DNA from: Gymnopilus junonius
Lineage: Eukaryota > Basidiomycota > Agaricomycetes > Agaricales > Galerinaceae
Assembly (NCBI GenBank): GCA_015501075.1
Contig: JADNYJ010000630.1
Span: 1 to 17,654 of the forward strand
Direction: 5' to 3'
DNA: 17,654 nucleotides
Each line of letters begins with the position of its first letter. Within the stretch, counting starts at the first letter, position 1. Both the position numbers and the translations under genes were made by a program. Below the pieces are notes generated by a model that was given only the letters and a program-made list of their open reading frames with translations, had not been told where the DNA came from and did not search any database. Positions 1-9,921 of this stretch are shown here, piece after piece.

Positions 1-614
1 TCCTTAGCACCCGCCAATGCGCCAGGAACGGTGCCTGCTCTGCCTGCATCTATGTGCCACCCATGATATGCACCTTTTGTAGTAGCTACTCCCCACCTTA
101 GGTCTTTTGCTGGGGCTAGTACTGTATTTACAAGATGGGTCATTCTGCTCTCGTGGAGAGCATATGCGTCGGATGAATAAGATGTTCACTCAATACCCTG
201 GAGAGGCATAGGGAAGTTAAGAGCATTGAGAATTTTGCCGTCGCTGCTTTCTACACTTTCTAGTATTTGGGAAACCTTCCCATGCCTTATGCAGTCGTTC
301 TTGTCTGGGTTGTGTGTTGTCAATTACACATACATTATGCACTTTGTTCGGCTCACCTTCCCCTACTTCAATTGAATGATCTGGGAATTGTGATGAGCAG
401 TATTTTATATCCACTTAGTTATACATTTACCTTGAATATCTACTAACGAGTTGAGGCTTCCGAGCTCTCTCAGAGCCTCCTTGAATGTAAAGGGTTGTAC
501 GGGGCAGTCGTAGATGTAGATGTGCTGTTGCCTGAGAATATCCTGTACCTCCTCGTCTTCCATGTTCTGAAAATCATTGTGATTGATGACGTATATATCT
601 GAATTGTCGAGATC
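1..614 (-). other. JmjC-like catalytic region with HxD metal-binding motif
   Basis: Reading down the minus strand from 614, the first exon gives EEVQDILRQQHIYIYDCPV and then LRELGSLNSLVDIQ, the usual lead-in of fungal JmjC proteins. An intron at 430-381 (GTAAAT..CCCAG) restores the frame to DHSIEVGEGEPNKVHN. A short second intron (about 333-300) is tentative. The next exon holds DGKILNALNFPMPLQGIE, then TGA, then a stretch ending LRWGVATTKGAYHGWHIDAG. The HID at 56-48 fits the Fe(II)-binding HxD motif and is followed by a G..GT..G.LAGAK pattern typical of the core. The distal His lies beyond the edge. The TGA could be a nonsense change (TGG to TGA), an error, or inside an unrecognised intron. 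Confidence 0.65.
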
Positions 615-2927
615 ATGAGATGGCGAGGTTGCCCATTTACATATGCAGACATGGCCGCTTCCTTCAGGTTTTCGATTACTTTAAGGGCGGCTTTCGACTA
701 GAAATAATGTTGGAAATATGTCCATATATAATAAGGATGACTCACATGTGCTACGGGCTCGTAAACAATCATATGATGAAGTGCACCATAGGCTGTATAT
801 TGCTTCTTCGATGTTACCTTCTGTTTGATAACATTATTATCAGCATTGAAGACATGCTTGCAAGTATGTGCGATATCCGACCTTCGGTTTCTCGCTCATA
901 TCTAGCATCACTGGGCTTTCCTCCTATATGCAAGTTAGGCATGTACCAATATTGAATTAAGAGTGTGTGAACATATAAATCTGCGTCAATGGGCTGATAC
1001 CACTTGCTCACCTTGGGATGACAACCTTGACATCTTCGTCCTCGGATATCAATTCCTTACTCTTAGGCGCTTTGGGTTTTGACTTCAGTTTCGGCTTGGC
1101 TCCTTACCGTACTGTTTGTATGATTTTTCGCCTCCCTTCTCTACTGCTTCTTGAATGCATTTCGACTTTCTTGGCTCGTTGACAGGCACATGTTCTTCAG
1201 TTGCACCTGGAGTGCCACTCGGTTCAGGTGCCTCTTCATTTGTAAGTGCATCTGTGTTCATCTGTTTACTTGGCTGGTCAACTGGGACACCGTCTTCATC
1301 TTCGTTGCTGCCATTGCCATCAGATTCGCTGTCAGCATCATTGTCTTCACCATTGCCACCCAGTATGTCTCCTTGGTCACCACCCTTTCCTTCTGATTCA
1401 CGCTCAATGTCATTCAGTTTGTCTGTTCTTCTTCGGTCTCCGGCACTTTCATTTGTGATTGGTCCGGGTGCCTTCTCTGTGTTATTGGACCTTAAAGTTA
1501 CTTAGCTACAATGTAAAATATGATATGAAACATATTTTACTTCTCGGTAGCCATCAAATTGTCTTGTTCTACACCAGGCTCAGGAGATGCCTGGTCTTGG
1601 ATCTCATTTATTTGGGGGGTTAGATCCATGGGGAAAAAAATGCTACTGTGGGATCCGAGGATGGTAGGTCCTCGAAGTTCTTCCAAGCTTCTGATGTCAT
1701 TAGTCCTTGTAGTGCGAGCTTAACATCCTTTCCTAATGTAGCCACCTCTACCAGTGCTTGCCATGTTCTCGCCTCAAGGGCCCATAGAGCTGGAGGTTTG
1801 TCATTACTGAGTGCCATGCATACCTTTACATGGATATGTCAGATGAAGAAGGAGGGTAAAATATATAATATACCTTCAGCAGCCCTTCTCGACTGCACCC
1901 ATGAACACCTCTCAGTGCATATGGTACCAACATGCAGATGGGCGACAGTGGCTCTCCCATGTCCAGAGACATATGCAATTGATTAGGCTTTATCTTGGAA
2001 ATAAACCTGTTGACCCTGTATGCTTTGTCACTCGAGAGTACTGATGCTTTGACATATTCATCATAGTCTGCCTTCTTGTCAGGCAGATTGGGCAAGCAAC
2101 CTGTGGAAGATATGTTTCCCTGAAGCTTTACAGCTAAGTTGAATCCTGCTAGGCAAAAATTGTCTAGTATGTTCCCCAGGTCTCCTTGCACTTGGTGATA
2201 TGAAACCACTTTGAGATGGTGCACGATTATGCTGTCTTGGCCCAGAGTCAATGCCATCTGAGTCGAAGCGAGCATGTTCACTGCATCTTGTCGAATCTGG
2301 TGAAGAAGGGTCAGAATATCATATAATTTTTCGAAATAAGGTATCTATTTCCATTCGTCAGTATCTGTTATCATCCCATCTGTTTTCCTGGGTGCGCTTA
2401 CCTTGAATGTATCAACCATCGACTTTTCCAGCCACTTCAGAATTATTTTAGAAGGCAGGATAGTGGTGTCTGGTTTCGAATACTGGTATATTCTTTCAAT
2501 CATCACATAAGCAGATACAAGCGAGAATAGCTCCTCGTGTGTCGTGCTAGTGGGAGCAGGCATCTGTGCTAATTGTGCCACTTTTGCTGCCAGATCAGGC
2601 GAGAGGTGCTGATATTCCATTTTCATTCCCAATAGTGACTGCAATTGCATTGATGCGGCATCATGTCCCTTGAATACATGGTCCTCATAGTTTTTGAGCA
2701 TGGACAGGAAAGGCTGTATGGATATATTAATAGGACATTGTTTTCAGAGTACTGATACTCTACCTGTATTATGTTGTTGGACTGAACACATTTTTCAGTC
2801 TGCTTTCATCGCTCAGTATTATGTCCATGTTGAAACCGAAGTCGTCAAGTCTTTTGCACTGACGGCGGATGTTTGATTTGGATGACGCGCTCATTTCAGT
2901 TGTTGCTGCTTCTGCGCCCGTTTGCAT
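1..2927 (-). CDS. Multi-exon JmjC-domain protein, 3' end beyond the window
   Basis: Minus-strand gene rebuilt by reading exons between GT..AG sites. The ATG is at 2927-2925. Exons are about 2927-2790, 2713-2402, 2344-1874 and 1823-1620, with introns of 76, 57 and 50 nt. The second has a clear donor (GTAAGC), branch (TACTGAC) and acceptor, in phase 0. The 76-nt one uses a weak donor (GTGTTC). The N-terminal half (about 300 residues, motifs such as LPNLPDKKADYDEY) is not recognised. A hydrophilic acidic linker (about 1490-1075, rich in E, D, G, N, S) follows, then a Lys-rich stretch (KLKSKPKAPKSKE). The C-terminal exons (about 614-1) resemble the JmjC domain of Agaricomycete proteins, a family of Fe(II)/2-oxoglutarate oxygenases that includes histone demethylases. 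Oddities: a probable frame break in a T/C homopolymer run near 1635, others near 1085 and 1015, and a TGA just before the JmjC core. It may be a decaying paralogue. Substrate unknown. Confidence 0.6.
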
Positions 2928-3298
2928 TGTTTTCTTTTTATCTTTTTGGTTTATGGTAGTGTATCTACGCGCTGTCTACGTGTGTGCTACAATATGATGC
3001 GTAATACGCATTGTATCTACTGCACCTGGGTACTGCAATGTTGAGAAAGAAAAAAAGGAGAAATTGAACATCACATCATCACCGCATCATGTTCAGGGCA
3101 GGCAACACGCGGTGTCAATGTCACACGCCTATCTGATGTAAGCGCGGAGAGACGCTGCTTACCAAGCATCTCGTGTAGCCTGCCCTATACTTCATAGGCT
3201 CAGTGCGCGTATTCCACTTTAAAGTTTTTTCTTTCCTACATTCATTGTCCGTACATCGTATTAAGTAGGTTGCATATTTGTTAAGCATTCTAAGTGAA
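2928..3298. promoter_or_regulatory. Divergent intergenic region between the JmjC and Spt5-like genes
   Basis: About 370 bp separate the two divergent start codons, so the region should hold both promoters. It contains a polypyrimidine stretch (2929-2948), which reads as a purine leader upstream of the JmjC gene on the minus strand. It also has a 15-bp hairpin-like palindrome (2997-3011) and an A/G-rich tract (3045-3060). No canonical TATAAA is evident on either strand. Promoter function is inferred from position only. Confidence 0.5.
2997..3011. repeat. Short palindrome ATGCGT-aat-ACGCAT
   Basis: Perfect 6-bp arms around a 3-base centre, in the middle of the divergent intergenic region. GTATCTAC occurs on both sides (about 2961 and 3014). 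It could be a binding site for a dimeric regulator; nothing else supports function. Confidence 0.35.
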
Positions 3299-5613
3299 AT
3301 GTCCACTAGACCCTTGAAAAAGAGAAGGTTATGCAATGTAAGTGGTCTCATTGTGTACACAATATCGTAAAGTTAAAATTTACTTGAAGAACCCTTTCAT
3401 TGATCTTGAAGCGGATGTAGATGACGATGAAGACGATGAATCTGATCTTCCAGATATCGAAGGTGTGTACCCAATTTCTTCTTTGCTTTATTAGATCTGG
3501 CCTCTGACATATATTTAAGATGAACTGGATGAAGAAGAGGAGCTATGGGATTATCAATGGGCACATGAACGACTATGTACAGAAGACTCGGATTCCATGG
3601 ATAAACAGTGGGAGTCATTCATAGCTCGAGCCCAGCAATGTTCCAGAAATCCAGCAGTGATATCGTCATTGCTCGCGCAAAGTGGCGTCTGGGAGATTGC
3701 CTGCAAGGTATGTTGTATCGTGAAGCCCTGGTTCCCATATCTGACAGTATTTAAGCATGGAATGGAAATTATTATATCCAAAAAAAATTTCCTTGATGAT
3801 GATTGTACTGTCTCTGTCATTGCTTGTCTGTCTATCCCAGGTCACGTATTCGTCCATGCTCCAAGTTACGAGTCTGCTGTTGTTGTGGCTGACAGAACAG
3901 ATGGGCTCGACAGTCGTATAGTTCTACCGGTCTCACTCAAGACGCTTGGCCATATCACGAACCCTCATACTACTATGTTTAGACCAAGCTCTTGGGCGCG
4001 CATGCGAGGTGTTGCTTCGAAATGGAGAGCTTATAGGGGTGATGTTGGGATGATAAAACAAATTGGAAGTCATCTGGTACTCTTACTGCTTCCGTGGCTT
4101 CCCCTCGAGCCCGTTAACGAGCGGTCTATTCTGCCAAAACAGAAACCTGCTTCCATATCTGGGCTTAGAGCTGCCTTTGGACAAATCTGTTTCTGTGAAT
4201 GAAGACGGTTCATTCAATTTTAAGCGCCGATTTTACACCATTGAAGGGTACCTGTCCATCAGCTGTCTGATATCGATATAATGGTCGGAGACACGTGCAT
4301 TCCAGCCTTCTGAATTTGGATTTTTTGTTGAGAGTGTCTTGTCGACATGGCTTTGAATGCCGCCACTCGTGCTGCTTTTTTGTCTTTTGGCTTATCTGTT
4401 GGTGCCCATGTCAGAATCATCGGGGGCGACTTTCCGGTTTGGTAGGACATGTTTATGATGTAATGGAAAATGAATACATCGTCGGTCTCCCTTCCCTGGG
4501 ATTAATGGAAAACGTGCCAAAAGCAGTCAGAGCAAGCTTCCGCAATGGGGACCAGGTCAAAGTTACATCTGGTTCTCATACAGGTCTAGTGGGATGGGTC
4601 ATTAATTGTAGTGTGGGTCATGGCGACAAGCAAGTAACAGTCGTCAATCAATCCACGGATTCTGAGGTACGTACACTATCTTGCTTGTCTGTTGTCATAT
4701 AATATCATGTGTGTCATTCACAGACAATTGTATTGGAGTCCCAGCTCGATTTTCACGATGGAGATTTCATAATGTCACTCTCCGAGTTCGCCCCAGGATG
4801 CAATGTTAAACTAGGTGAAAGAGACCCGAACGAGGTGTACATTGGCAAGCGGATAATAGTGCATGGTACTCATCGACTCAAGGGATACCGGGCCTAATTC
4901 GAGCCACAACACCGAATGGTGTTGCTTCTGTGGAGGTCGATGCCACACATAAAGTTGAGAAAATTGAATTTGCATATCTCGCTATTGTCGGCAACGAAGA
5001 GTCGTCGTGGTCTACGATGCGAGCGAGAAGCTTGTTATCATCTGATAATACGGGACCTAGTTCAAATACAGTGGACACATCATCTCTCCAACCTCCGTCT
5101 ACACCGTTTGTAACCACCGTCTGTCCGGACAGTACTAGTCCTGCCTGGGATCCATCTTCTCATACACTGGGGCCTCGAGAGCTCTCACCTCTTGCACCAG
5201 AACCCTCGACCCCCCACACTGCTTCCACTGTATTCTACCACATCTGTCAGTGATTGGTTGAATATGATAACTTTGAAAGGTTTGTTATTAAAGGTTCATA
5301 TTCGAGACAGAGGAAGGGAAGGCTATCCTGTGGATGTTTGCTCTGTAGAGGGTTCCCAAGTGCAAGTGTTTGATCGCTTCATCAAGAACTGATTTGGTTA
5401 GATGTCGAGAGTCTTGTTCCTGTGCACCCTTCCGGAGTGAAGGAAATGGTTACTCTGCTTACAGGAGACTTGATAGGACAAAGATTTATCGTCAAAGAAT
5501 ACAATATTGACAAATGCATTATTCATGTGCCAGGGGTACGTCTCCGAAAAGGGCAGCAAGATCCAGCTGTAGCTACACTCGAGCTTGCGCAAATCGACCC
5601 AGGGTCTCACTGA
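3299..5613 (+). CDS. Spt5-like protein with NGN-like region and multiple KOW motifs (frame-disrupted)
   Basis: Spt5 binds RNA polymerase II and promotes elongation; Agaricomycetes also carry many Spt5-like paralogues, which this resembles. Exon 1 (3299-3337) gives MSTRPLKKRRLCN. A GTAAGT intron (3338-3389) leads to NPFIDLEADVDDDEDDESD, the acidic N-terminus. Further introns are at 3463-3519, 3708-3755 and 4677-4723, all joining in frame. An NGN-like segment (about 3690-3960, with VWEIACK and IPGHVFVHAP) is followed by KOW-like motifs: WRAYRGDVGMI (about 4020), VRIIGGDFP/GLVGHVYDV (about 4410-4460), VKVTSGSHTGLVGWV (about 4560-4605), IIVHGTHRLKGY (about 4855-4890) and MVTLLTGDLIGQRFIVKEY (about 5446-5505). 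A Ser/Pro/Thr-rich linker spans about 5080-5230. Stop TGA at 5611-5613. Single-base frame breaks are apparent near 4185, 4250, 4310-4340, 4435, 4890 and 5390, so this is a recent pseudogene or carries assembly errors. Confidence 0.72.
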
Positions 5614-5886
5614 TACATATTAATCTTCGAAGTTTCATTCTATGAATCATGTATCCATATACATTCCCATGTAGTATAATTGCAGTCTTTGCCCTTTTTT
5701 TATTTTAATTCTTTTGTGATGACTCTACATGATATGATGCTCAGTGGCAGGCCACATGATCTGCGATGCGCAGTTGCTTGCATACTTGACTTATATAAGC
5801 AGCGTCCTCCACCAATTATATAATACTATCGCTTATTGGATTGTCCTGACATAGTCTGGTCAACCTTGCTCTTCACCATCGAAGAC
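5614..5886 (+). promoter_or_regulatory. AT-rich intergenic region with a TATA box at 5791-5799
   Basis: No coding signal is seen between the stop of the Spt5-like gene and 5886. TTATATAAG at 5791-5799 is a good fungal TATA box, about 90 bp before the first ATG of a possible small spliced ORF (5887). A closely similar TATA context, TATATAAG followed by G/C-rich GGAGG-type sequence, recurs in the two direct repeats near 7975 and 9931. The T-rich tract at 5693-5712 could belong to the 3' end of the upstream gene. Confidence 0.4.
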
Positions 5887-6408
5887 ATGCTATCTCTCCC
5901 ATATTATTTGATATCTTTCCTGCTTCTTGCCAACTTCTCTTTTCTTGAACTAGGTATCTGGGTGAGTATATACATATATCACCGAGATCGGTCTGATGTC
6001 ATCTTAATTATGTTTTTTTTTTTCTAGGTACACCAGGAGGTCCAAACTGTGACTGTCTTGAACATGGTACAGTCAATGCATGCTATTTGCATTGCCATAT
6101 ACTCGCCCATAACTGGGCCATCTGTTACATACAACTTTCTGGAGCTGGTACTTTCCTCTGCTCCTGATGTTTCAACTTTGCCCGCTGTGAACTCAGCAGT
6201 GCCATCTTTTTGTCAGGTTATTTACACCCCATGCAGATTACTTGTGTGCCATTGTATGACATATATATTGATGATTGCACCAATTTTGAGCATCCTTTTG
6301 TCAGATATATCAAATACCATTTTTTTCTGCTGTCAATATGTCCTTCATATATATCCAACCACCGTTGTCTTTTTTTTGCCAGTGTATTACCAGGATTGTG
6401 CAGCTTGA
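5887..6408 (+). CDS. Possible small spliced hydrophobic protein, unrecognised
   Basis: An ATG at 5887 opens a very hydrophobic 25-residue exon (MLSLPYYLISFLLLANFSF...) that could be a signal peptide or membrane anchor. A plausible intron (5962-6027, GTGAGT..TTTTTTCTAG, 66 nt) joins it in frame to an open stretch starting VHQEVQTVTVLNMVQSMHA and ending at a stop at 6406-6408. The second half is rich in C, I, L, Y and F, unusual for a soluble protein; that may only reflect AT-rich non-coding DNA. A TATA box lies about 90 bp upstream. No family is recognised. It might instead be leader sequence of the downstream Helitron or chance. Confidence 0.25.
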
Positions 6409-6815
6409 ATTATATGATGTAAAACTATTTTGTCTCCAGTCTAGAATGCCAGATAGAATATTGTTCATTATATCACATATCAAACTTTTCTTGTCAAGGT
6501 ATGTTACACTTCGACATGATTTTTATGCTAAGTAACATACATGCGGCTTGGAGATGTGGACATATCTGGGACACATCCAGATATAATTCTAATATGTGTG
6601 AGTCATATGCTCATCTGCCTAGCACATCTAGACGTAAGTCTGTGCCTTTTGTCAGTAGCCGCCGATCATACTGTCATAATTTATCAGGAACACAGCTTGC
6701 CCCCTACGTTATGTCTCCTTCTGATGGATTTGATATTGAGTTATCATATAGATTCCATTCACACACAAATATAAATAAATTTAATACACTTCAGACCAAG
6801 GGCAATTGCTACATC
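6409..6815 (+). other. AT-rich stretch before the Helitron reading frame
   Basis: An open frame from an ATG at 6501 runs without a stop into the Helitron N-terminus at 6816, but its first 105 codons (starting MLHFDMIFMLSNIHAAWRCG) show nothing I recognise. Transcription of the Helitron gene may begin here. I looked for a Helitron 5' end (TC at an AT insertion site) and could not fix one. Confidence 0.3.
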
Positions 6816-7768
6816 ATGGCTTTCATGAATTTGTTTGACCTTGCAGATTTTCTTCCAGAGGGTCAATTAGCTGAGGTGGCAAGTAAGCATGGGATCAAGA
6901 TATCAGCACAGGCATCATTTGCTGACATCTTGGCACAATTTGCCATACATGAGTGCAGTGAATGCAAAGATTACTGTTCTATTTTTATTCCTTTGAATGC
7001 CAAATCTGGGCAAACCATGAGTCCTTCTGACATGGAGCGTGATCAAAATGAGGCAAGTATTCCACAAAATGCACCAGGAAAACCTCGAAGTGCAATTGAC
7101 CCTACTTGTACCATTGTCAATGGTATGTTCCCAGATGAACATGAGAATATTTATCTCAGAGGAGGAGTGCATACTGTGAATGCACTGCGGGGTTCTCATA
7201 TTGCAGATCACATTATACATAATATTGACAATCATGTGGATGATGCTGCTCTATTCAAACTTAAACATTATATTGCTCATGCTCGTGTCCCTGATTTGTT
7301 AAAAGAAAATGACAATTATGTCATGACACACAGTCCACTCAGTGATTTGGCGCCGCTGTTCTCTGTATCTGAGCTCAAAGCATTGTCGAAAGCTCATGGT
7401 ATACCCTTTCTATGATGCTCTAGGAAAGATGTACTCATTGATCTTTTTAAACATCACCATTGTCCTGAATGTGAGGAAAATTGTGCAGTCTTTCTTCCAG
7501 AAAAAAGTGCAGTTGCTAAGAGTCACGAAAGAGTGAAGAGGTGGAGAGATAAAAAAATCAATGACCAAAAAAAGGTTGATGCAGTTGCATTGAAAAATAA
7601 TGAGTCTGAACTTGAAGAGATATTTCCACCAGCGCCAACGACACCTTGCCTTGTGAGGGATATTGTCACCAATTATTGCAAAGACATGAACCCCACTAAA
7701 TTTGAAGAAGCTGGTTGCGCAGTCTGTGGCAGGCTACATCATTTATGTCATCTAAAATTACTTGTTTT
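6816..7768 (+). pseudogene. Helitron protein, N-terminal part with duplicated Cys module
   Basis: This is the N-terminal segment of an Agaricomycete Helitron replication protein. From the ATG at 6816 one frame runs through a single in-frame TGA (7413-7415). Two related modules occur. The first is LAEVASKHGIKISAQASFAD followed by HECSECKDYCSIFIP (about 6865-6990). The second is LSDLAPLFSVSELKALSKAH followed by HHCPECEENCAVFLP (about 7339-7505). Each has a SAP-like helical part and a CxECxxxC cluster. A basic stretch (SHERVKRWRDKK) and then IFPPAPTTP and FEEAGCAVCGRLHHLCHL follow; the last is the conserved block ahead of the CxxC/DUF6570-like region in this family. The frame continues to a stop at 7839-7841, but family-like sequence ends about 7768, where inserted DNA begins. 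Coding resumes about 10369. Confidence 0.72.
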
Positions 7769-7816
7769 AGCAGGCCACTGCTTCACATGGCAGGATGATG
7801 CTTTTCCTGCTTCACA

Positions 7817-7876
7817 AATAGTATTAGAATGCCTAGAATAGTATTAGAATGCCTATAATAGTATTAGACCACCTAT
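7817..7876. repeat. Three tandem 20-bp units
   Basis: Three adjacent copies of AATAGTATTAGAATGCCTAG-type sequence. Units 1 and 2 differ at the last base; unit 3 has ACCACC in place of AATGCC. It lies just inside the left part of the insertion and is followed by a small hairpin (ACCTAT...ATAGGT, 7870-7889). This is a minisatellite-like expansion, perhaps from replication slippage. Confidence 0.8.
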
Positions 7877-7966
7877 ATATGATGATAGGTAAAATTTAAA
7901 TATATGCCCTTTGGAATAAAACAGAACACACCTTGAACAGCGAATCTGATAGTACCTTGGCACAGA

Positions 7967-8066
7967 TATTAGATTATATAAGTGGTGGAGGAATGCTGCT
8001 GATATAATCACACACCCAGTCCTGGATACTAATAATAAGTCAAATCTAAATATAGCTGCCTTTCAC
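7967..8066 (+). repeat. Left copy of a divergent, roughly 100-bp direct repeat with a TATA box
   Basis: It begins TATTAGATTATATAAG and ends near CAAATCTAAATATAGCTGCC. It matches 9922-10018 at both ends and through a GTGGAGG-type centre; by eye the identity is about 70-75% with small gaps. The shared TATATAAG resembles a fungal core promoter. The two copies could be ends of one older element, such as a short non-coding retroelement, or a duplicated promoter fragment. Confidence 0.5.
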
Positions 8067-8409
8067 CATACACTGCTGGCACATGAGGCATTTGTGGAAG
8101 TTCATATTGCGGTAGAGCTTTCTTAGTTGTGGCATGAAAATCTTCACACCATTATTGACCATATGCTTCTCTCTTTCAATGTGGAAGGGGTCTTCAGGAT
8201 AATAATCAGATAGCCATGTGACAATAACCATTGTGATACAGTGGTGAAGGGTGAGAGGATGGTGTTTGTATGGAGGATAGACAAGCTGTGATGGGTGAGT
8301 ATTATAAGTGATCACATGTGTATGTGTCCTGGTGTAACTTGCTCAATTTCTTAACAGACTCTGGTTCAATAATCTGATGATGAGAATGCATTAGGATAAA
8401 GGTTTTCAT

Positions 8410-9013
8410 TAGTGCTTGAAGGTTAGGTTAGTTAACTGGAAAATAACTGAGACTGAACTGGACCATAACTGATGGTAACTGCAAAATATACTAAGTGATT
8501 GTAACTGTAACCGCAGTCTGGTTAGTGGTTAGTCCAAATTTTAGAATTCTTGAGACTGATCAAAACTGGTCAAAAATTCTGAAATTTTATACGATAATAG
8601 AGACGTATTGTAGCTTTTGAACAACACTAAAAATGTAAATTTTGGTTGAGAACTGATAAAGTTATAGCAAAACTCACAAAAATCATTGAATCTGCTCTAA
8701 TTTTCTCATTTCTCAACCGTTTGGGATGTTCTTGGGCTCATTTTGACCACAAAAATAGTGATTAATTTATTTTATACTATAAAACAATTATTTATGCAAA
8801 GAAAACTGGTTATAACTGGTTGTTAACTGGTTATAACTGTAACCAGTTAAAACTGGTTAAATAACTGCAAATAACTGCACAAAACTGATTGAGACCAATT
8901 AGTTGCAGTCCAGTCAGTTATTTGAACATTTCTAAATTTACCTAACCAGTCTCAGTCTTGGTTAGGGTCCTCAGGAACCCAAAAACTGGACCAGATCAGA
9001 CTTTTAAACACTA
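8410..9013. mobile_element. hAT-type MITE, 604 bp, with 8-bp target duplication
   Basis: The left end reads TAGTGCTTGAAGGT. The right end, reverse complemented, reads TAGTGTTTAAAAGT, so 11 of 14 bases match. The flanking 8-mers are GTTTTCAT (8402-8409) and GTTTTTAT (9014-9021), 7 of 8 identical; an 8-bp target duplication is the hallmark of hAT transposons. The interior has no coding potential and is dense in AACTG/CAGTT words. Around 8805-8880, AACTGGTTATAACTGG-type repeats form overlapping inverted repeats and would fold strongly. A non-autonomous element needing a hAT transposase in trans. Confidence 0.8.
8805..8890. repeat. Clustered AACTGGTT / AACCAGTT inverted words
   Basis: Near the middle of the hAT-type MITE, AACTGGT occurs several times in direct order and then as ACCAGTT, giving multiple alternative hairpins. 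The same AACTG word is scattered from 8430 to 8520 and as CAGTT/CAGTC from 8880 to 8960. The subterminal repetition is typical of MITEs and may be where transposase binds. Confidence 0.6.
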
Positions 9014-9174
9014 GTTTTTATGACAGTATTGTTGAGTCCTTTGATGCAGATATTGATATAGTTGTTCATGTATATACATAGGATAAGAGATTCAGGGTAC
9101 AATGGTACAGCTGTACTAAAACTATCAAATAAATAGGCACCAGAGCTTGAAGGGTCTGGCAGCCCTGTAACTTA

Positions 9175-9921
9175 CTGTACTATTTCAATCAATTCAGCAG
9201 GGCCCGTGATGTGTGATGGCCTGCAAAATTTTGGTTTCAGCAGTCTGCTGGATGGCCCATGACAGCCAAAAAATTTTGGCAGGTAGGGGAGGGCCGAAAA
9301 ATTTGAACCAGTCAAATGATATCTAGAGATTCCAATACCAAAAAATTCTGAGTTTGGCTATAGAATTGAGTGAGGAAACACCTGAACAGTTCTCGAAAGA
9401 GAGAATGTCACCCCAGACTGGTCATTAAGTAACCGGCCTGATTAGATTATCACAACATCAACTAAATTTGCACCTCCTCCTCCTTGCTTGAAATAGCGGA
9501 CAGGCTTCCAGCAATTCCTCCCGACATAAAGAGGACAATCTTACCTCAGAATGATCTATCTGTCTTGGAACTCTTGAAATTCCCCCTCCCTATCACAGCA
9601 CGAGAACTTGCTTTACTCATTGCAAACCAAACATTCTTTTTGGCACTTTGAGCCAACTACAACAGATATCAAAATGATTTGAGGGACACTTATGCCACCT
9701 CCTCCAATAGTGGAACAGCTGGTGGCTAGGATAAACCATGCAGTAAATAGCATTGGGAATTTTTTTGGAATTTTTTGAAGATTTTTGACCGATTTATAAG
9801 CATATTTTCACTTCCTTAAATGGTTTCGGCACCTTGGCAAAATCACTGTGACAACCGTGACATTTTGGTGATTTTGGAAGGTCCATGATGTGTGACTGCC
9901 GAATTGATTGGAATAGTACAG
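9175..9921. mobile_element. 747-bp inverted-repeat element flanked by TA
   Basis: The left terminus (9175-9200) starts CTGTACTATTTCAATCAATT. The right terminus, reverse complemented, starts CTGTACTATTCCAATCAATT. The arms match at 24 of 26 positions. TA dinucleotides flank both ends (9173-9174 and 9922-9923), as in Tc1/mariner-type insertion, though a 2-bp duplication alone cannot assign a superfamily. Just inside the arms a direct subterminal repeat (GTGATGTGTGA near 9206, ATGATGTGTGA near 9885) keeps the same orientation. The interior holds a 61-codon open stretch without an ATG. The element abuts the right copy of the 100-bp direct repeat. Confidence 0.7.
9466..9651 (+). pseudogene. Coding-like fragment inside the 747-bp element
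   Basis: An open frame of 61 codons with no ATG, ending at TGA 9649-9651. It contains LPAIPPDIKRTILPQ and LELLKFPLPITARELALLIA, then continues past the TGA as ANYNRYQNDLRDTYATSS until a second stop near 9725. The amphipathic, protein-like composition contrasts with the AT-rich surroundings. It may be a captured host gene fragment or a remnant of the element's own protein. No family recognised. Confidence 0.35.

Noticed and set aside
1155..1505. Plus-strand Ser/Pro-rich open frame of about 116 codons
   Set aside because: It is the complement of the acidic, hydrophilic linker of the minus-strand JmjC gene; the repetitive S/P composition comes from that linker's codons, and neighbouring exons support the minus strand.
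1648..1986. Plus-strand open frame of 112 codons
   Set aside because: It lies across minus-strand exons and a 50-nt intron with good splice sites and continuous reading; no independent support.
6409..6815. Helitron 5' terminus (TC...) in this stretch
   Set aside because: Many TC dinucleotides occur and no sub-terminal feature singles one out; the end cannot be fixed without another copy.
7817..7876. Tandem 20-bp units as a CRISPR-like array
   Set aside because: Units are directly adjacent with no spacers, and the genome is eukaryotic.
8046..8315. Minus-strand frame of 89 codons as a gene
   Set aside because: It starts at GTG, has no recognisable domain and no splice or promoter context, and lies inside an insertion of repetitive DNA.
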